This document shows, piece after piece, positions 11,481 through 23,974 of a DNA stretch of 64,000 bases. Position 1 is the first letter of the stretch, and every line of letters begins with the position of its first letter. The stretch is from positions 13,369,319-13,433,318 of the forward strand of contig CM072808.1 in the NCBI GenBank assembly GCA_037013495.1, given 5' to 3'. The notes below the pieces were generated by a model, which was not told the origin of the DNA, ran no database searches, and saw only the letters and a program-made list of their open reading frames with translations. A program made the translations under genes and the position numbers. This DNA is from Hippophae tibetana. Lineage: Eukaryota; Streptophyta; Magnoliopsida; Rosales; Elaeagnaceae.

Positions 11481-11871
11481 ATGTAACACTTATTGAGAGG
11501 CAACCTAATGTTATTTTAGTTATATGTTTTCTATTTTTTAGGTGAATAAATATAGAGAGAAAGAGTACAACAAAGATTCAGTAGTTTCAACGATAGATAT
11601 GGTGTGCTAAGGCTAAGGGAGTTTTATTTCCTTTCACTCCTTTTCATATTCATATGTGCACATCAAGAAAAATGTGAAATTTAGGTGTGATGGAGGAAAC
11701 TTTGACTCTACTTTAGTATAAATTGTACATTTTCATTTTTTTTAAGGATGTTTTTTATTTTTTAGGATGTTTGTGATCCTAAACAGGTAGAAAATTGATG
11801 AATACATGGAAACCAAATTCATTCATATTTTATATGAAAAATATGAACCCAATGATTGACTTGGTTGTCAT

Positions 11872-12705
11872 GATTAGAATATGGAATGGAATGGAATCAG
11901 AATTGATTCTTTCCATTTTTTGTGTTTGATTAGGCTAGAAAATGAGAATCAAAATGGAATCGATTCCTAAAGGAGAAGGAATCAGAATTCTTTCTCCCCC
12001 CTTAAGAAATCATGATTCCATTCCCATCTCATTTCTTTTTCCAATTTTACCCCAACTCCAAATATAACCCTAAAATCAAATCCAAAAATCCTAAACCCTA
12101 AACACTAAATCCCAAAACCCTAAACCTTAAATCTCAAAACACTAAACCTTAAATCCCAAAACCATAAACCATATTTAGAAAAATAATAATTTTAATCATA
12201 AACCATAACCCATAAATATAATCGTAAACCCCATATCCCAAAACCATAAACCCTAAACCCAAATCCAAAATCCTAAAACCCTAAATCCCAAATCCCAAAT
12301 CTAAAATCCTAAAACCTATTTAGAAAATAATAATTTTTAACCCTAAACCTTAACTCACAAATATAACCCTAAATCCCAAATCCCAAACCTAAAAACCCTA
12401 AACCCTATTTAGAAAAATAATAATTTTAATAATATATTTTCTTTTTAAGTAAAATTATTTAGAAAAATAATGTTTCAATAATGTATTTTGTTTAACGAAA
12501 ATAATAATAATTAAATGATATTATTTAAAATTTACTGAATATAGAGGTATTAAGGTAATATACAGTGTTTTCCATTACATTCCAATTGTAAAGAAAACAT
12601 TGTAATACTGATTCCTTCTTTGATTTCAATGGTCAAACCAAACAAAATTGTTTCCATTTCATTCTTATTCTCATTCTCATTCCATTTTGTGAACCAAACG
12701 CCACC
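11872..12705. mobile_element. MITE-like element with telomere-like interior
   Basis: The left end reads TTGGTTGTCATGATTAGAAT then ATGGAATGGAATGG. The right end, reversed, reads GGCGTTTGGTTCACAAAATGG then AATGAGAATGAG. These imperfect terminal inverted repeats match a common plant MITE type whose ends contain GGAATGGAATG and TTTGGTT. No coding sequence. It interrupts the 3' untranslated region of element L. Confidence 0.6.
12050..12420. repeat. Degenerate CCCTAAA (telomere-like) tract
   Basis: Dozens of variants of CCCTAAA and CCCAAA occur, such as ATCCTAAACCCTAAACAC and AAACCCTAAACCTTAAA, interspersed with CATAAACC. It lies in the middle of the MITE-like element, so it looks like MITE-internal expansion, not a former chromosome end. 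Confidence 0.8.
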
Positions 12706-13741
12706 TTATATTAATCATGTGATATGCTTGCTAGTTTTAATTGAATCGATTCAAGTTTTTATGCATATATTTATGATTGATTTGGGTGTTTTTATTGGGA
12801 GAAAATTTGGGGTGATTTATGCTAGTTGATAAGGTATACCATGTTTTAGAGTCTATTTGATCATTCCTTGAGGCAAAATCCTAAATAGTACTTGGATTGA
12901 GAAATGATTTAGACCTTTATTGGATTTATTGAACCTTTCAAGATAACCATTGTTTTTATCCTTAGTCGAGCCTTACTAAGAACCATCTTTAAACCACACT
13001 TTTAGCCTAACCAATAAGCATTACCTTTACCCTTACAACTTTAGCTTGTATGAAAAATGAAATTTTATGTTATGCTATAGAGCGAGGTGAAATGTAATGC
13101 AACCTACTTCTTCACATCTATTAAGAAAAACTCACAATTAAACCTCTAAACAAAAAGGAATAAAATTAAAAATAAGTTTAGGGGTATTGTAAGGCAAAAA
13201 CAAAATAACAGAGAAAGTGAAGAAGTTACGTGGAATAAAAGAATGAAAAAATGATAAGTTAGGGTGACCAAAAATACCAAACAAAAGCTCAATTGAATTT
13301 AAATATTGTATGATGAATATATCCATTTATCTGTTCTTACATAACCCTTATACTACTACAAAATATAAATCCTTATTTATCTTTAGCTAACTACATATTT
13401 ATATTAGTAGACAGGGGTGTAAAGAATAAATCTATGAAAATTGTTCTAAGACTTAGTTGATTAGTATGCTCATATAATTTTATTTTATGAGTGCATTGGA
13501 TAATAACATGTGCAACACACACAAGAATAAATTCACTAAAAATCTTGCATATCCTTGTATTAATGGAATGTTAATTGATGGATATGTGAACCTTATCGTG
13601 GAATTGTACAAATTTTAAGGGGATATATTTTACTAAACATACATATATTAGTAGATATGTCTTAATGAATATACTACCCATATATTTTTAGCTAGAGAGA
13701 CTTAGCTTTCCTTAAGGGAAAGCAAAGAGCTAAGTTTAGAG

Positions 13742-15087
13742 GTGCAATAAGTAGAGTTATTTACTTACTTCCAAATCACTTATTTGCCTTGTTATGTGTT
13801 AAAATATTATGAAAATGTTTAATTTATGTTTAATATGACAATGCAGGTGGAAAGATATTAAGCACATCAAAAATAGGCAAAAATGAGGACAAATACATAA
13901 TTATAGGGTTGATCGATCGACTAGGAATTAGATCGATGGAATTTTATTATTGGAACAATCGAAAGTGAAGTTGATCAATCGAGAGATAATTACATGATTG
14001 ATCAAGAATAGGCTAGATCAATCGAGTGACGAGGATTAAAATAAGATAGCACTAAATTAAATCCTAAATTTTAATATCATCCATTGGATCATAGTAATAG
14101 GAATCCTAATCTAATGAGGATCAATTTTAGCCTATTCAAAGCAACATAGGGAGGTCATAAACATACAATTAAGAGACACAAATAGAAAACATACAATTAA
14201 GAATCAAAACCCTAGCAGTTACCCTAAAGAGAAAAGAAAAGAAAAAGTTTAAGAAGAGATTAAATGAGACACAACTTTGTGAAAGATTCAAAAGAAGATT
14301 AGTGGTACAAATCAAGAGATTTAGTGTATCTCTTCTTCTCCTCCTCTATTTATCAATTATTTTTCTTTCTTTATGAAAAACCTAAGCTTTATTAACACAA
14401 TTATGTCTAGCTAATTTATTAATAGAAGGGTCTTACAAATCCAATTTTCTACATGTGATTATCTAATATTTTACCCCAATTATTATTACAATTTAATTAT
14501 ATTATTTAATCTTATTTTTATGCTATTAATTATTTGGAAATAATTAATCTATAGATACAATTAAATATATTTGAGAGAATTATTTAATTATTTATTTTGA
14601 TGAAATACATTCATAGTTTCTAGGCAGAGATGTATGATTATTATATGTGTGATATATAATTTTTAAAATTAATGAGTAGTGTGCAATCTAATTGCACATG
14701 AGAGTGTAATTAGGTTAATTACTATATTATGTGTAGTTTACTTGAGAGAGGAATGCATGTTAGATTAGATTCAATTGATTACATAATTTATGGATGATTA
14801 TAATGGAGGGAATTTTAGTGATTCACATGTTAGAAAATTAGGGATTAAAGATTCCTAGGTCGTTTTCTCATATATCTTCGTAGTTGTTGAGTTTTGTAAT
14901 TTAAAATTAGTTGTCATTTATTTTTTCAGTTTTTATAATTTTCTATTATCTAAATAGTATTCGTGATAATCATATTGGTATTAGGTTATAAGTTAAACAA
15001 CTTCCTGTGGAATCGATATCCATACTTAGATACATTATATTACTTGTACAACTCATATACTTGTGAATTGCATCGTGTTGATCACAT
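13742..15087 (+). repeat. Putative 3' LTR of Gypsy element L
   Basis: It starts TGCAATAAGTAG after a purine-rich run (GCTAAGTTTAGAGG) and ends near GTTGATCACA. The final part contains TTCCTGTGGAATCGATATCC and TGTGAATTGCATCG, common near the 3' end of Athila/Tat-type LTRs. It also holds a cluster of GATCGATC/CAATCGAG words at 13905-14030 like those in the Copia LTRs nearby. No second copy is in the window, so the ends are uncertain. Confidence 0.5.
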
Positions 15088-16199
15088 GTAAATCATGCCA
15101 ATTTATAAGAGGATGAAAAAAAGAAGAAAAGTTAAGCATGATGGGTCATGTCATGGAATATAGTGGGCTGTAATGCACTCTTCAATGTTTAAAATCAATA
15201 TGCACGCAATTTGTGCTATGCCATAGTGAAGAATTGTTGGACTGCATCACAACCTATTGGGGGAAAACATGAAACGAACCATTGTGTAACTTGGACTAAC
15301 ACGATAGAATAGTTGGGTTGTAGAGTAACTTAGGATTTTTAGATTTCAAAGCTACTACTTTATTATTCTTTAGTGTTTACAATATATTAGATTCTATAAA
15401 GTAATAGCTAGATCATCTGGAGGTACTCTAGATCATAGAAATTACAAAAGATATCTACATTGAGGATCAAGATCACAGTTAGGAAGAAGGACAACCCGTC
15501 TATCTTTAATTGGTATTATAGATTTAATTTGTATTATCTTAATTTTATATACAGGTTTAATCTTTGTGTATATTTCTTAATATTACTTTTAATTTTTTAA
15601 TCATTCATTAAATCTAAACATGTCAGGCTAATTATAGCAATGAGATATTAGTTTTGTTGTCATGTTTATGAAGATTAATTTAGGTGAATATTTTTACAAA
15701 TAAATTGAGATGATTTCTTCATTCAAGATTTCTACAAAGCTTATTACTAATTAATATATTAATGATATACTTTTGGTAATAGATTTAAAATATGAAAGTT
15801 AAGTTTTAAGATCTAATTTTCGCATCTTAAATAAGAGTAAAACATATGCTTCGGCTAAAACAGTGATTCAGATGGTTTGCTAATTCTTTAAAAACAAATC
15901 ATAATTTAATCGAATGTGCTAATGATTCATGCCTAAGGATATTTTCATTCAAAAAAGGAAACATCAATAACCTTAATTTTGATCTTTAATAACTTAGTTA
16001 ATAACAAACAAACAAGGTTAATGAGTTAATTAATCACATAAAATCTATATTGATTGTTAATTATTTATCTTCTTGAACGAATACTATTCATATCTATAAT
16101 TATATGTTATTAGTTTAACCTTTTAATAAATCAAAAATATTGTAACATAATGTTTAGGGTTTTTTCGTGTTTGTTTTTGAGTAAGTTTATTGAATTATT
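15088..16199. other. Unassigned, probably LTR-derived sequence
   Basis: AT-rich, with no reading frame of note. It precedes the LTR tail at 16200-16335 and may be the upstream part of that LTR, but I could not find its TG start. Confidence 0.4.
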
Positions 16200-17695
16200 T
16201 AAAACAACGTAGTTTCTCTTTAAACCAGCTTTGAGAATATACTTATAACCTTTTACAAATAATTCATGCACTTGCGTTATTTTTATAAATATACAAAACT
16301 TAACTATCAAATTTTTGTGCATTAAATTTTTGGCATCGTTCATAAGGAATAGTAGTATTTAAAATTTATATTATCAAAATTTTTAATTTTTTTTTGTAAA
16401 TATCATGAGTTGTTATTTAAAAATTAAAAAAAATTCAAAATTAAAAGAATCTAAAAATTCCAAATAATCAAAAATTAAAAAAAAATTATATTTTTCTTTT
16501 AGTTCTTATCTTATTTACTTGACTTTAGTTATTAATTTATTTACTAAATTAATTTTAATTTTAATTTAATTGTATTTTCTTTATTAATTTATTTTTAGTA
16601 GTTTATTTACTAACTAACTTAATTTCTTTTAGTATTTTTATGTACTAACTTTAATTTCTTATTTCAACTTAATTTATTTTCTTTTATTTATTATTTTTTA
16701 TTCATTTATTTAGTAACTTTAATTCTTTTTGTTATTTTCTTTTAAACCTTTTATTTTACTTTATTTTTATTTTCTTTTTGTTATTTATCTTTTGTTTAGT
16801 ATTTTGTGTACTAACGTTTAATTCTTATATAAAATATTTTCTTTTCTTTTATTAACTTGTTTGTAATTGTTTATTTTTTTTTATCTATTTATTTAATTTT
16901 TAATTTTTAAGTATTTTCTTTCTTATTTATGTCATCTTTCCAGTTATTTGTATTTGCTTAAATTATTTTGATTTTATTTTATTTTTTCTTCTTTATTTTA
17001 TTTTTATTTTATTATAATTTAGCACTTAATATAATGTTAGTTAAAAAATATGTGAACCCTACTATTACCTTTTTATGGCCATGGCATAGGGCTATCTATA
17101 TATGATTAAGTTGATGGAAATTTTTTTGCATCACGACATGATTTTTTTGTGTGCTGCAGTACACAGGTCCCTATTTGAATACGTTGGGTTATATTTTTGT
17201 TCACTCTATAGTATGAAATATTCCACATTATGGTCTGCGATAAATGTTTACACTAAAAGCCCCAAAAAATGAGTTTCAAATCAGACCTATACAAATTTTC
17301 TCTTTTTCTTCTTCTAAAAACCCTATTTTTTCTCGTCTTAGACACAAGTAATTCTAATGCTACCTCAAAAGATTTTAAAAGTTTTAATGTCAATATTATC
17401 AATGATAATTAAAAGAAGGTATATGCTAAGTTAGACCTAGGTGTAAGCATTAATTTAATGCCATATTCTTTATACTTGCAACTAGGGTGAGTGAGCTGAA
17501 ACCAATAACCATGTCCCAATAATTAGAGTATAAATCTCAAATATATCCAAAGAGCATGGTAAAGGATTTTACGATAAAGGTCATAAGATTTATGAGTATC
17601 AGTGATATTTGTGAACAAAACATACAAATGTAATTTTAGTTTCTGAGTGTGTCTTTTAAGAATATTTTCAAGCCAAAGAAATTATTGAGCTATAA
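16200..17695 (+). mobile_element. Gypsy element N remnant (LTR tail, leader, protease)
   Basis: At 16230-16335 the sequence GAGAATATACTTATAACC...ATTCATGCACTTGCG...TTTTATAAATATA parallels the end of the solo LTR at 35300-35387. It is followed by TTTTTGGCATCGTTC, which resembles the TTTGGCGCCGTTG that opens many Athila-like internal regions. Then comes an extremely T-rich leader (16380-17040), a gag-leader-like stretch, and a protease fragment. It stops where Copia LTR D starts at 17696. Confidence 0.6.
17380..17690 (+). pseudogene. Gypsy protease relic (element N)
   Basis: The plus strand reads KVYAKLDLGVSINLMPYSLY, matching the retropepsin motif ALADLGASINLMP of plant Gypsy elements, then the remains of LSELKPITM-LQLAD and KYPKSMVKDFTIKV in shifted frames. 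The catalytic D is kept (L-D-L-G), but A after G is V and stops follow. Gag upstream and RT downstream are missing. Confidence 0.75.
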
Positions 17696-18505
17696 TGATC
17701 ACATCTCAGATATATCTCTATTCCCGTGCACATTAGATTTCATATTAGACACATAGGAACATTGTGTATATGGGCTACTCAATCGAGCTTAATTACCTGG
17801 TTGAATTAATTTCTACATGACTAGATCAATTGAAGAATTAATACTCGATTGATCAAGCACTACATCAATCGAGATTAATGAGTAGATAGATCCACTTGTT
17901 TCAAAATGAATTAATTGTTTCACTAGAACGAATGAGCTTGACTAGATCGATCAAGCTAGTTCTAGTTCAATCGAGCGACCTAGTTTAATCTCATTTTGAG
18001 TCGAGTCAATTTGTTTTATTACTATATTATCCTTGTATTTTAAAGGTTTTTATATATTTTCATGGACATATTTGTAATAGACCTTTGACCTAAGGTTTCT
18101 ACTCATCCTATTTGATCATATCATTGGCTCACAATTTTGCTACCCATACAAGAGTATTATTGAGCATTATTATCTTCATCTTATTCTATCCCTCTTGTTT
18201 TAATAAAAATATTCAAGTAGGCTTTTCCATTGAGTTAATTTGTTAAACATTTGTGGTTATGTTTGATGAATCAACAAGCCTATAATATTTATGATATTGT
18301 GCTTTAAACTAATTGTTCTAGGGTTGCTAGTTGATTTTGATTGATCTGATGTATTTATTAAATCATCTTGTTAGGATTATTCATTATTAAATCTACTTTA
18401 GGACACACACTTAAACTTGTGTTATTATGCTAATGTTTCAAGAACTAGTTGTACTAATTCGATTACTTATGTTACTCAAGTTACATAGGTTGGATTCTTG
18501 AAAGC
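17696..18505 (+). repeat. 5' LTR of Copia element D
   Basis: It begins TGATCACATCTCAGATATA and carries the GATCAATCGAG word cluster at 17770-17990. It aligns with the inverse of 7300-8283 over the blocks GACACATAGGAA, AGTAGGCTTTTCCATTGAG and ACACACTTAAACTTGTGTT. The right end is approximate. A PBS was not recognised. Confidence 0.65.
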
Positions 18506-18539
18506 AAAATATTATGCTTTCAACGTCTTTAGTTCCTTT

Positions 18540-19907
18540 TGTCTTAAAGTGTAGATTGAAGTAGGTAACCCAATAACCAATATAATAAGACTAAGGATAG
18601 ATCATGGGAAGGAATTTGAAAACTTAAGAAGTGTTGAATTCCACAAATAGCATGATATACCTCATAAGTTCTTAGCACCAATTACTCCACAAAATATGGA
18701 TAGTAAAAGGAAAGAATCAGATGTTGTAAGAGATGGCAAGAGTCCTACTACATGCAAAGGAAATTCCTAAGAATTTTTGGGTTGAGGTAATAAGTATTTC
18801 ATGCTATATAATGTACTGTGTCTATCTACATCCAGGTACAAACCAAACTCCCTATGAGTTATGGAAACGTAAGAAACCTAATCTTAAACATCTACATATG
18901 TTTGGAAGTGAATGTTACATCCTTTGGGATTGTGAGGATCTAGGTAAATTTGACTCTAGAAGTGATGAATGTATCTTTCTAGTTTACTCATTAACAAGTC
19001 ATGCCTTTAGAGTGTTCAACTTGAGAACTAATACTGTTATGGAATCCATCAATGTTTTATAGATGATGCATACACTAGTACTCTAGTGACTGATGATAAA
19101 ATTAAAACTATAAGTACAAGCTTCGGAACTGAGGAGCAAATTGATGAAATAACTAACACTAAAAATGGTAGATAATTAGGCAGATGAAGAGTCAACATTG
19201 GATGATGCGATCACAATTCCCAACACTCAAACTTAGAGGGTAACACATAATGCCAAAAACCACCCAACTGAAAACATTATTGGTGATCCAAATGCAAGCA
19301 TGAAGTGAGATAACTCATCTCTATTATGTTTCTCAAATAGAACTAAACAATGGTTAATGACGTTTTAACAGATGAATTCTAGATAAATGCCATGCAGGAT
19401 GAGCTAGCTCAATTCACTAGGAATGATGTTTGGACTTTAGTACCTAGACCTATAAAGAAAACATCATAGGAACTAAATGGGTGTTTAAAAATAAATCTAA
19501 TGAACATGATATTGTGATTAGAAACAAGGCTAGGCTAGTTGAACCAGGATATAAACAAGTTGAAGGAATTGATTTTTAATGAAACATTTACTCTTGTAGG
19601 TAGGTTAGAATCAATTAGGATTTTACTTGTCATTGCATGCTTTATGAAATTCAAACTCTTTCAAATGGATGTAAAGTCACACTTCTTAAATGGATTGCTC
19701 AATAAAGAAGTTTATGTTGAACAATCAAAAGGTTTTATTGATATACAATTTCCCGAATATGTTTATAAACTCAATAAGGCCATTTATGGTTTGAAATAAG
19801 CCCATAAAGCTTGGTATGAGAGACTTGCATCTTATCTTTTGAATAAGAGATTTTTTTGAGGGAGAGTTGATAAGACATTTTTTATTAAAAGGACCAAATA
19901 AGTTATG

Positions 19908-19944
<37 letters not shown>

Positions 19945-20869
19945 CATAATATTTAGGTCAACATCCAATTCTCTTGTTGATGATTTTGTAAACATAATGA
20001 CTAGTGAATTTGAAATGTCTATGATGGGTGAGCTCATATATTTCCATGGTCTGCAAATTAAAAAATTAAATAATGGAATCTTTATTTCTCAAACCAAGTA
20101 TGTATGTAATTTAACTAAGAAATTTGGACTTGAAACAAATAAGAATTTGAGAACCCTTATAAGTACTAGTGTTAAGATTTCAATGGATGGTTAAGGTAAA
20201 AGCATTGATCAAATTCTATATGGAAGCGTGATAGGAAGCTTGTTGTACCTCATAATAATTAGTCTTGATATTTATTTTAGTGTTGGTATTTATGCCCAAT
20301 ATCAATCAGATCCTAAGGAATCACACATTGACCATGTTAAAAGGATCATCATGTATGTGTCTGGAACAAAAGTATTTGGTCTACTAATGATACTACATAT
20401 GAAATCAATAGATACATAGATGCATATTGGGCATGAAATCAGGATGTAAGAAAAAGCACTTTAAATGGATGCTTCTATATTGAGAATAATCTACATCATA
20501 GCACATAAAGAAAGAAAACTCCATCTCATTATCTATTACAGAAGTAGAATACATTATTTCTAGAAACTCCTCTACACAACTTCTTTGGATGAAGAATATG
20601 CTTAAAGAATATGGCTTTTAACAAGGTACAACTCCTTTTTACTGTAATAACACTAGTGCAATATGTATCTCTAAAAATCATGTTTTTTATTCTCGAACAA
20701 AACATACACATGTTAGACATCATTTCATTAGCGAACTAGTAGAAGATAAAATTGTATCCCTTGAGTTTGTGCTTATTGAAATGCAAATAGCTGATTCATT
20801 TACTAAGGCACTTGATACCCAAAGGTTTGAATCTCTTAGAAGTGCCTTAGAAATTTGCACTATTGATTA
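18540..20869 (+). pseudogene. Copia pol relic of element D (integrase core-RT-RNase H)
   Basis: In order: an integrase core (LRIDHGKEFEN and ITPQNMD-like at 18590-18700, then MARVLLHAKEIPKNFWVEV and GTNQTPYELWKRKKPNLKHLHMFGS at 18733-18915), RT (NDVWTLVPRP at 19420, GTKWVFKNKSNEHD, FQMDVKSHFLNGLLNKEVYVEQ at 19660-19725, MMGELIYFHGLQI at 20020), and RNase H up to a stop at 20867-20869. Many frameshifts and stops are present. The YVDD motif is replaced by an (AT)n run followed by IDDII. Integrase zinc finger, protease and gag are absent. Transcription would give no polyprotein. Confidence 0.9.
19911..19938. repeat. (AT)14 microsatellite at the RT active-site codons
   Basis: An AT dinucleotide run ends directly at ATCGATGACATAATA, the remains of the V/I-D-D-I codons of Copia RT. 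Upstream, the codons of the preceding strand are overwritten. Confidence 0.9.
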
Positions 20870-21139
20870 ACTTGACATGAACATTAAATACTACTTTCAT
20901 ATTTTTTTTACTATACATTATGCAAATGGATATTGTGACTTGTGCAATTACATATTTCTCATATCTGGTGATCGATGTCAATAAGAACCTACTCACACAC
21001 TCACCATACACATATTTATGTCATGCTAGAAGTTTATAATTAATTATGTGAGATTTTAGAGCATGCTTGACTATGAAAATTATGGTTGGACATTGAATTT
21101 CATTGTATAAAATACAGCTATAGAAAGACACCTAATTTT

Positions 21140-21810
21140 GAGAGGTCTAACTACTATGATGTGTGAAAACTACTGCAATGAGTATAGAGGACTACCTCAT
21201 AGCTAGTGTGAAAGTCATCATGTTAGGTATATTGGCTTGTGCATATTTCTTTTGCAAAAGGAAAATAAAATAAAATGATAAAGAAAATAGTTGTAAAGAA
21301 TAAAAAATAATTGAATACACAAAAAAAGAGTCAAAATTTGTTATGCAAAAAGAAAAACAAACAACCATTCCCTCACACAAAATAAAAAAAATAGTATGAT
21401 AAGTGGACTAATTGACATACTACAAGTATGTGCAAGTATCACTTCAACTGAAATTTTTGCATGATTGGTGATGCTTTGTTTTTATACAATGATGTGTAAA
21501 AGCTACCCCAATGAGCGAAGAATATGAAAGTTATCATACTAGGTATATTGGCTCATACATATTTACTTTGCAAAAGAAAAATATGACAAAGCAAAAAGTG
21601 ATATATAATATATATTGGATGCATAAAAAGAATGAGCCATACATAATTATGCAAAAAGAAAAATAAATAACCAATCCCTCGTATAAATGATTATAAATAT
21701 TGATATGGAATATAAAAATTAAATTAAATTTCTCTCTTAGTATGAAACATTTTATTATGTGCAAGTATGAATTTAACTGAAATTTTCACATGATTGGTGA
21801 GACTCTCTTC
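21140..21810. repeat. Two tandem ~335-bp repeats in the 3' region of element D
   Basis: Both copies run through AATGATGTGT/ACTATGATGTGTGAAAAC, CATACTAGGTATATTGGCTC, CATATTTNCTTTGCAAAAG, ATGCAAAAAGAAAAA, ACCAATCCCTC and CATGATTGGTGA. Copy 1 is about 21150-21475 and copy 2 about 21485-21805. They are clearly diverged. The phrase TGGACTAATTGACATACTA at 21402 recurs at 21838, so a third partial unit is likely. Confidence 0.8.
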
Positions 21811-21954
21811 TTTAAATCTTCTATAACTAATTATAAATGGACTAATTGACATACTATTGTAGATTCGATATTTATCTCAACTTGAGAGATTGATAATATG
21901 TCACTATATATGTTGAAAAATGTATGTGTACTTTACCAAAATACTTATGCATAC

Positions 21955-23974
21955 TGATAATTGTATTTTATACAATTATTTTCATCTATTTTATTAATTA
22001 TAATTGCTATTTTCTTTACATTTTTAGTTAATTTTTAATTAATTACATTAATATTTACTATTATTTTTTAATAAATATATTTTCAAGAAAATTAATGAAT
22101 TTTAATAAAAAAGGACTTAATTGCAATTCTTAAAAGCTTAAAAATTTAATTTGAATTAAAATTGGGTGAAATTGCAAATATCAAAAGATTAGAAGTTAAT
22201 TTGAATTAAATTTATGGGTCAAAATGAAATTAATGAAAGTTTTATTTTATACGTAGGAGAAGAGGCCACTCGCGCTATTTATAATCGCCCAACACCCACC
22301 GTTCGATCATCCAATCAACGATCAAGATCTGGCACGTAAAATCCAGACGTGGAAAAAGAGCGTGGACCTGGTATTCCTGGATGCACATGGTTTAGCACCG
22401 AGTGGGGCCCATCTGCTACGCAGGTTGGCACGTAGGGTGGGACCCACCTATCGGCTGCGCAGAATTTTCTCCCGAGGCGCATTGCTCACCGTTGGATCAA
22501 GTGAATGGTCCAAATTTATGCGCGTGGAATCAAGTTGTCGTGCACCGAGCAACTCGCCTACACTCCCATGCGACGCGGTTCATCGCATCAAAATGCGCCA
22601 TCGCATCCCACCGAATAAGAAGTATCCATGTGTTTCCTCAATATTCCAACCAATCATATGATGACATGTGGCATGTATTTGGTAAAATAAAAACGCATAA
22701 ACGGTGCCTACTCACCCAGCTCTTTCTGCGTCGCCACGTGTCAATGCCAATATTCGCGCACTTCCAACATACCAAGATCCTGTATGATGCGTTCCAAGTA
22801 TTCTCCATGCGCCCGTTCTTCATAGCGAATGAAAGGCTACCACGTGTCTCTTTATATCTTGTGGCCAATAAAATGATGACATGTGGCATGCGTTTAAAGA
22901 AAAAAAATCAGAACGGTCTTCACGCATGTTATTTCTTTTAATTATTCCCATGTATTTTTTTCCCCCAATACATCCATTTTGATAAAAAAATATTAATTGT
23001 ATAGGGGGATATATTTGGACGCAAGAAAAGTTTGTGGGGTTTCAGTTTTGAGTTATCATTTTTCCATTTTTCAGTTGAAGTTTTAGTTTCTCTCTGCGTG
23101 TTTTCTACAACACGCAGTAAATTTTATTTGACATTTTTGTGTTGTATTTTCTTAGGAAATAGAGAGAAAGAAGACAATGAAGAAGAAGAAAAGGGAAAAT
23201 TTATTTTTCATTGAGGAATCGTGAAAGATTTTCTTCTAATCTTTTTCTTTTAAATTCTATTTCTCTGAAATGTTTGATTATTGTTGTATTGTAATTTTAA
23301 TTTCTGCTATGAACTAATTTATTTGTTCTAGGGTTGCAGTGTAGCTTAAATTATGAAACTTGAATTAATTATTTTTGAATGATTTATGGAACGGTTTTAA
23401 GTTGTTTATTTTATTTGTGCTTAATGCTTTTAATTATCGGAAGACTAATTAATTAATCTGTGACACTTAAATAAACTTGGAAAAGGCATTTCTGTGTGTC
23501 GCTCGTGATAAAATAACGTATATATATAAGGGATAGGAATATAATTTTATTGTATTTGTAACTATTTGAGAACTTAGAACTTAATAAATCTGGTTGAATT
23601 TAATTCTCATAGGAATATAGTGAATTATTTTAGCGAGATGTGTCTGTATGGAGCTCGGAAGAGATATATGGATAAATTAGGAGTTCTTGGTTAACAACTT
23701 AAAATACGAGAACATAAATCAATAGAAAATAAAATGTTCAAGTGGATTAATTTAGTGAAACTACAATCTTAGAATTTTCTTACAAACTGTTATAAAAATT
23801 AGTTAGTCAAACTTTATCAAATTATCGAATATTTGGATAAACTCAGGTTGAAATAATTTTAGTAATTAACGAACACTAGTAACAAATCTTCATGGGAATG
23901 ATATTTTACTTATCATATTATTACTTGTGACCGTGTATACTTGCATGATTTTATGTTCTTCAAAAGAGACAACA
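21955..23974 (+). repeat. LTR of Gypsy element B (about 2.0 kb)
   Basis: It starts TGATAATTGTATTTTATAC and ends AAAAGAGACAACA. It aligns along its length, inverted, with LTR C and with the truncated LTR at 8290-9534. The centre (22260-22920) is GC-rich, with CACGTG-core words at 22736 and 22841 (CCACGTGTC). Short reading frames in this centre, including one of 179 codons at 22402-22941, are not conserved in LTR C and are chance frames. Confidence 0.8.

Larger units (their letters stand above)
9600..13741 (+). mobile_element. Athila-like Gypsy element L, internally deleted
   Basis: The plus strand carries, in Gypsy order, a gag tail, an aspartic protease, a short spacer domain and then directly the C-terminal end of integrase. 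Reverse transcriptase, RNase H and the integrase core are missing. From 11510 to 13741 comes a long 3' untranslated region of the Athila/Tat style, interrupted by a MITE. A hairpin (GCTTTCC/GGGAAAGC near 13710) precedes the putative 3' LTR at 13742. The 5' LTR is absent; the truncated LTR at 8290-9534 belongs to another family and is inverted. Confidence 0.75.

Noticed and set aside
12050-12420. Former chromosome end (interstitial telomere)
   Set aside because: The units are very degenerate and lie between MITE-like inverted ends, so a MITE-internal origin is simpler.
22402-22941. 179-codon reading frame as a gene
   Set aside because: It lies in the GC-rich centre of LTR B, is not kept in LTR C or at 8290-9534, and shows no domain.
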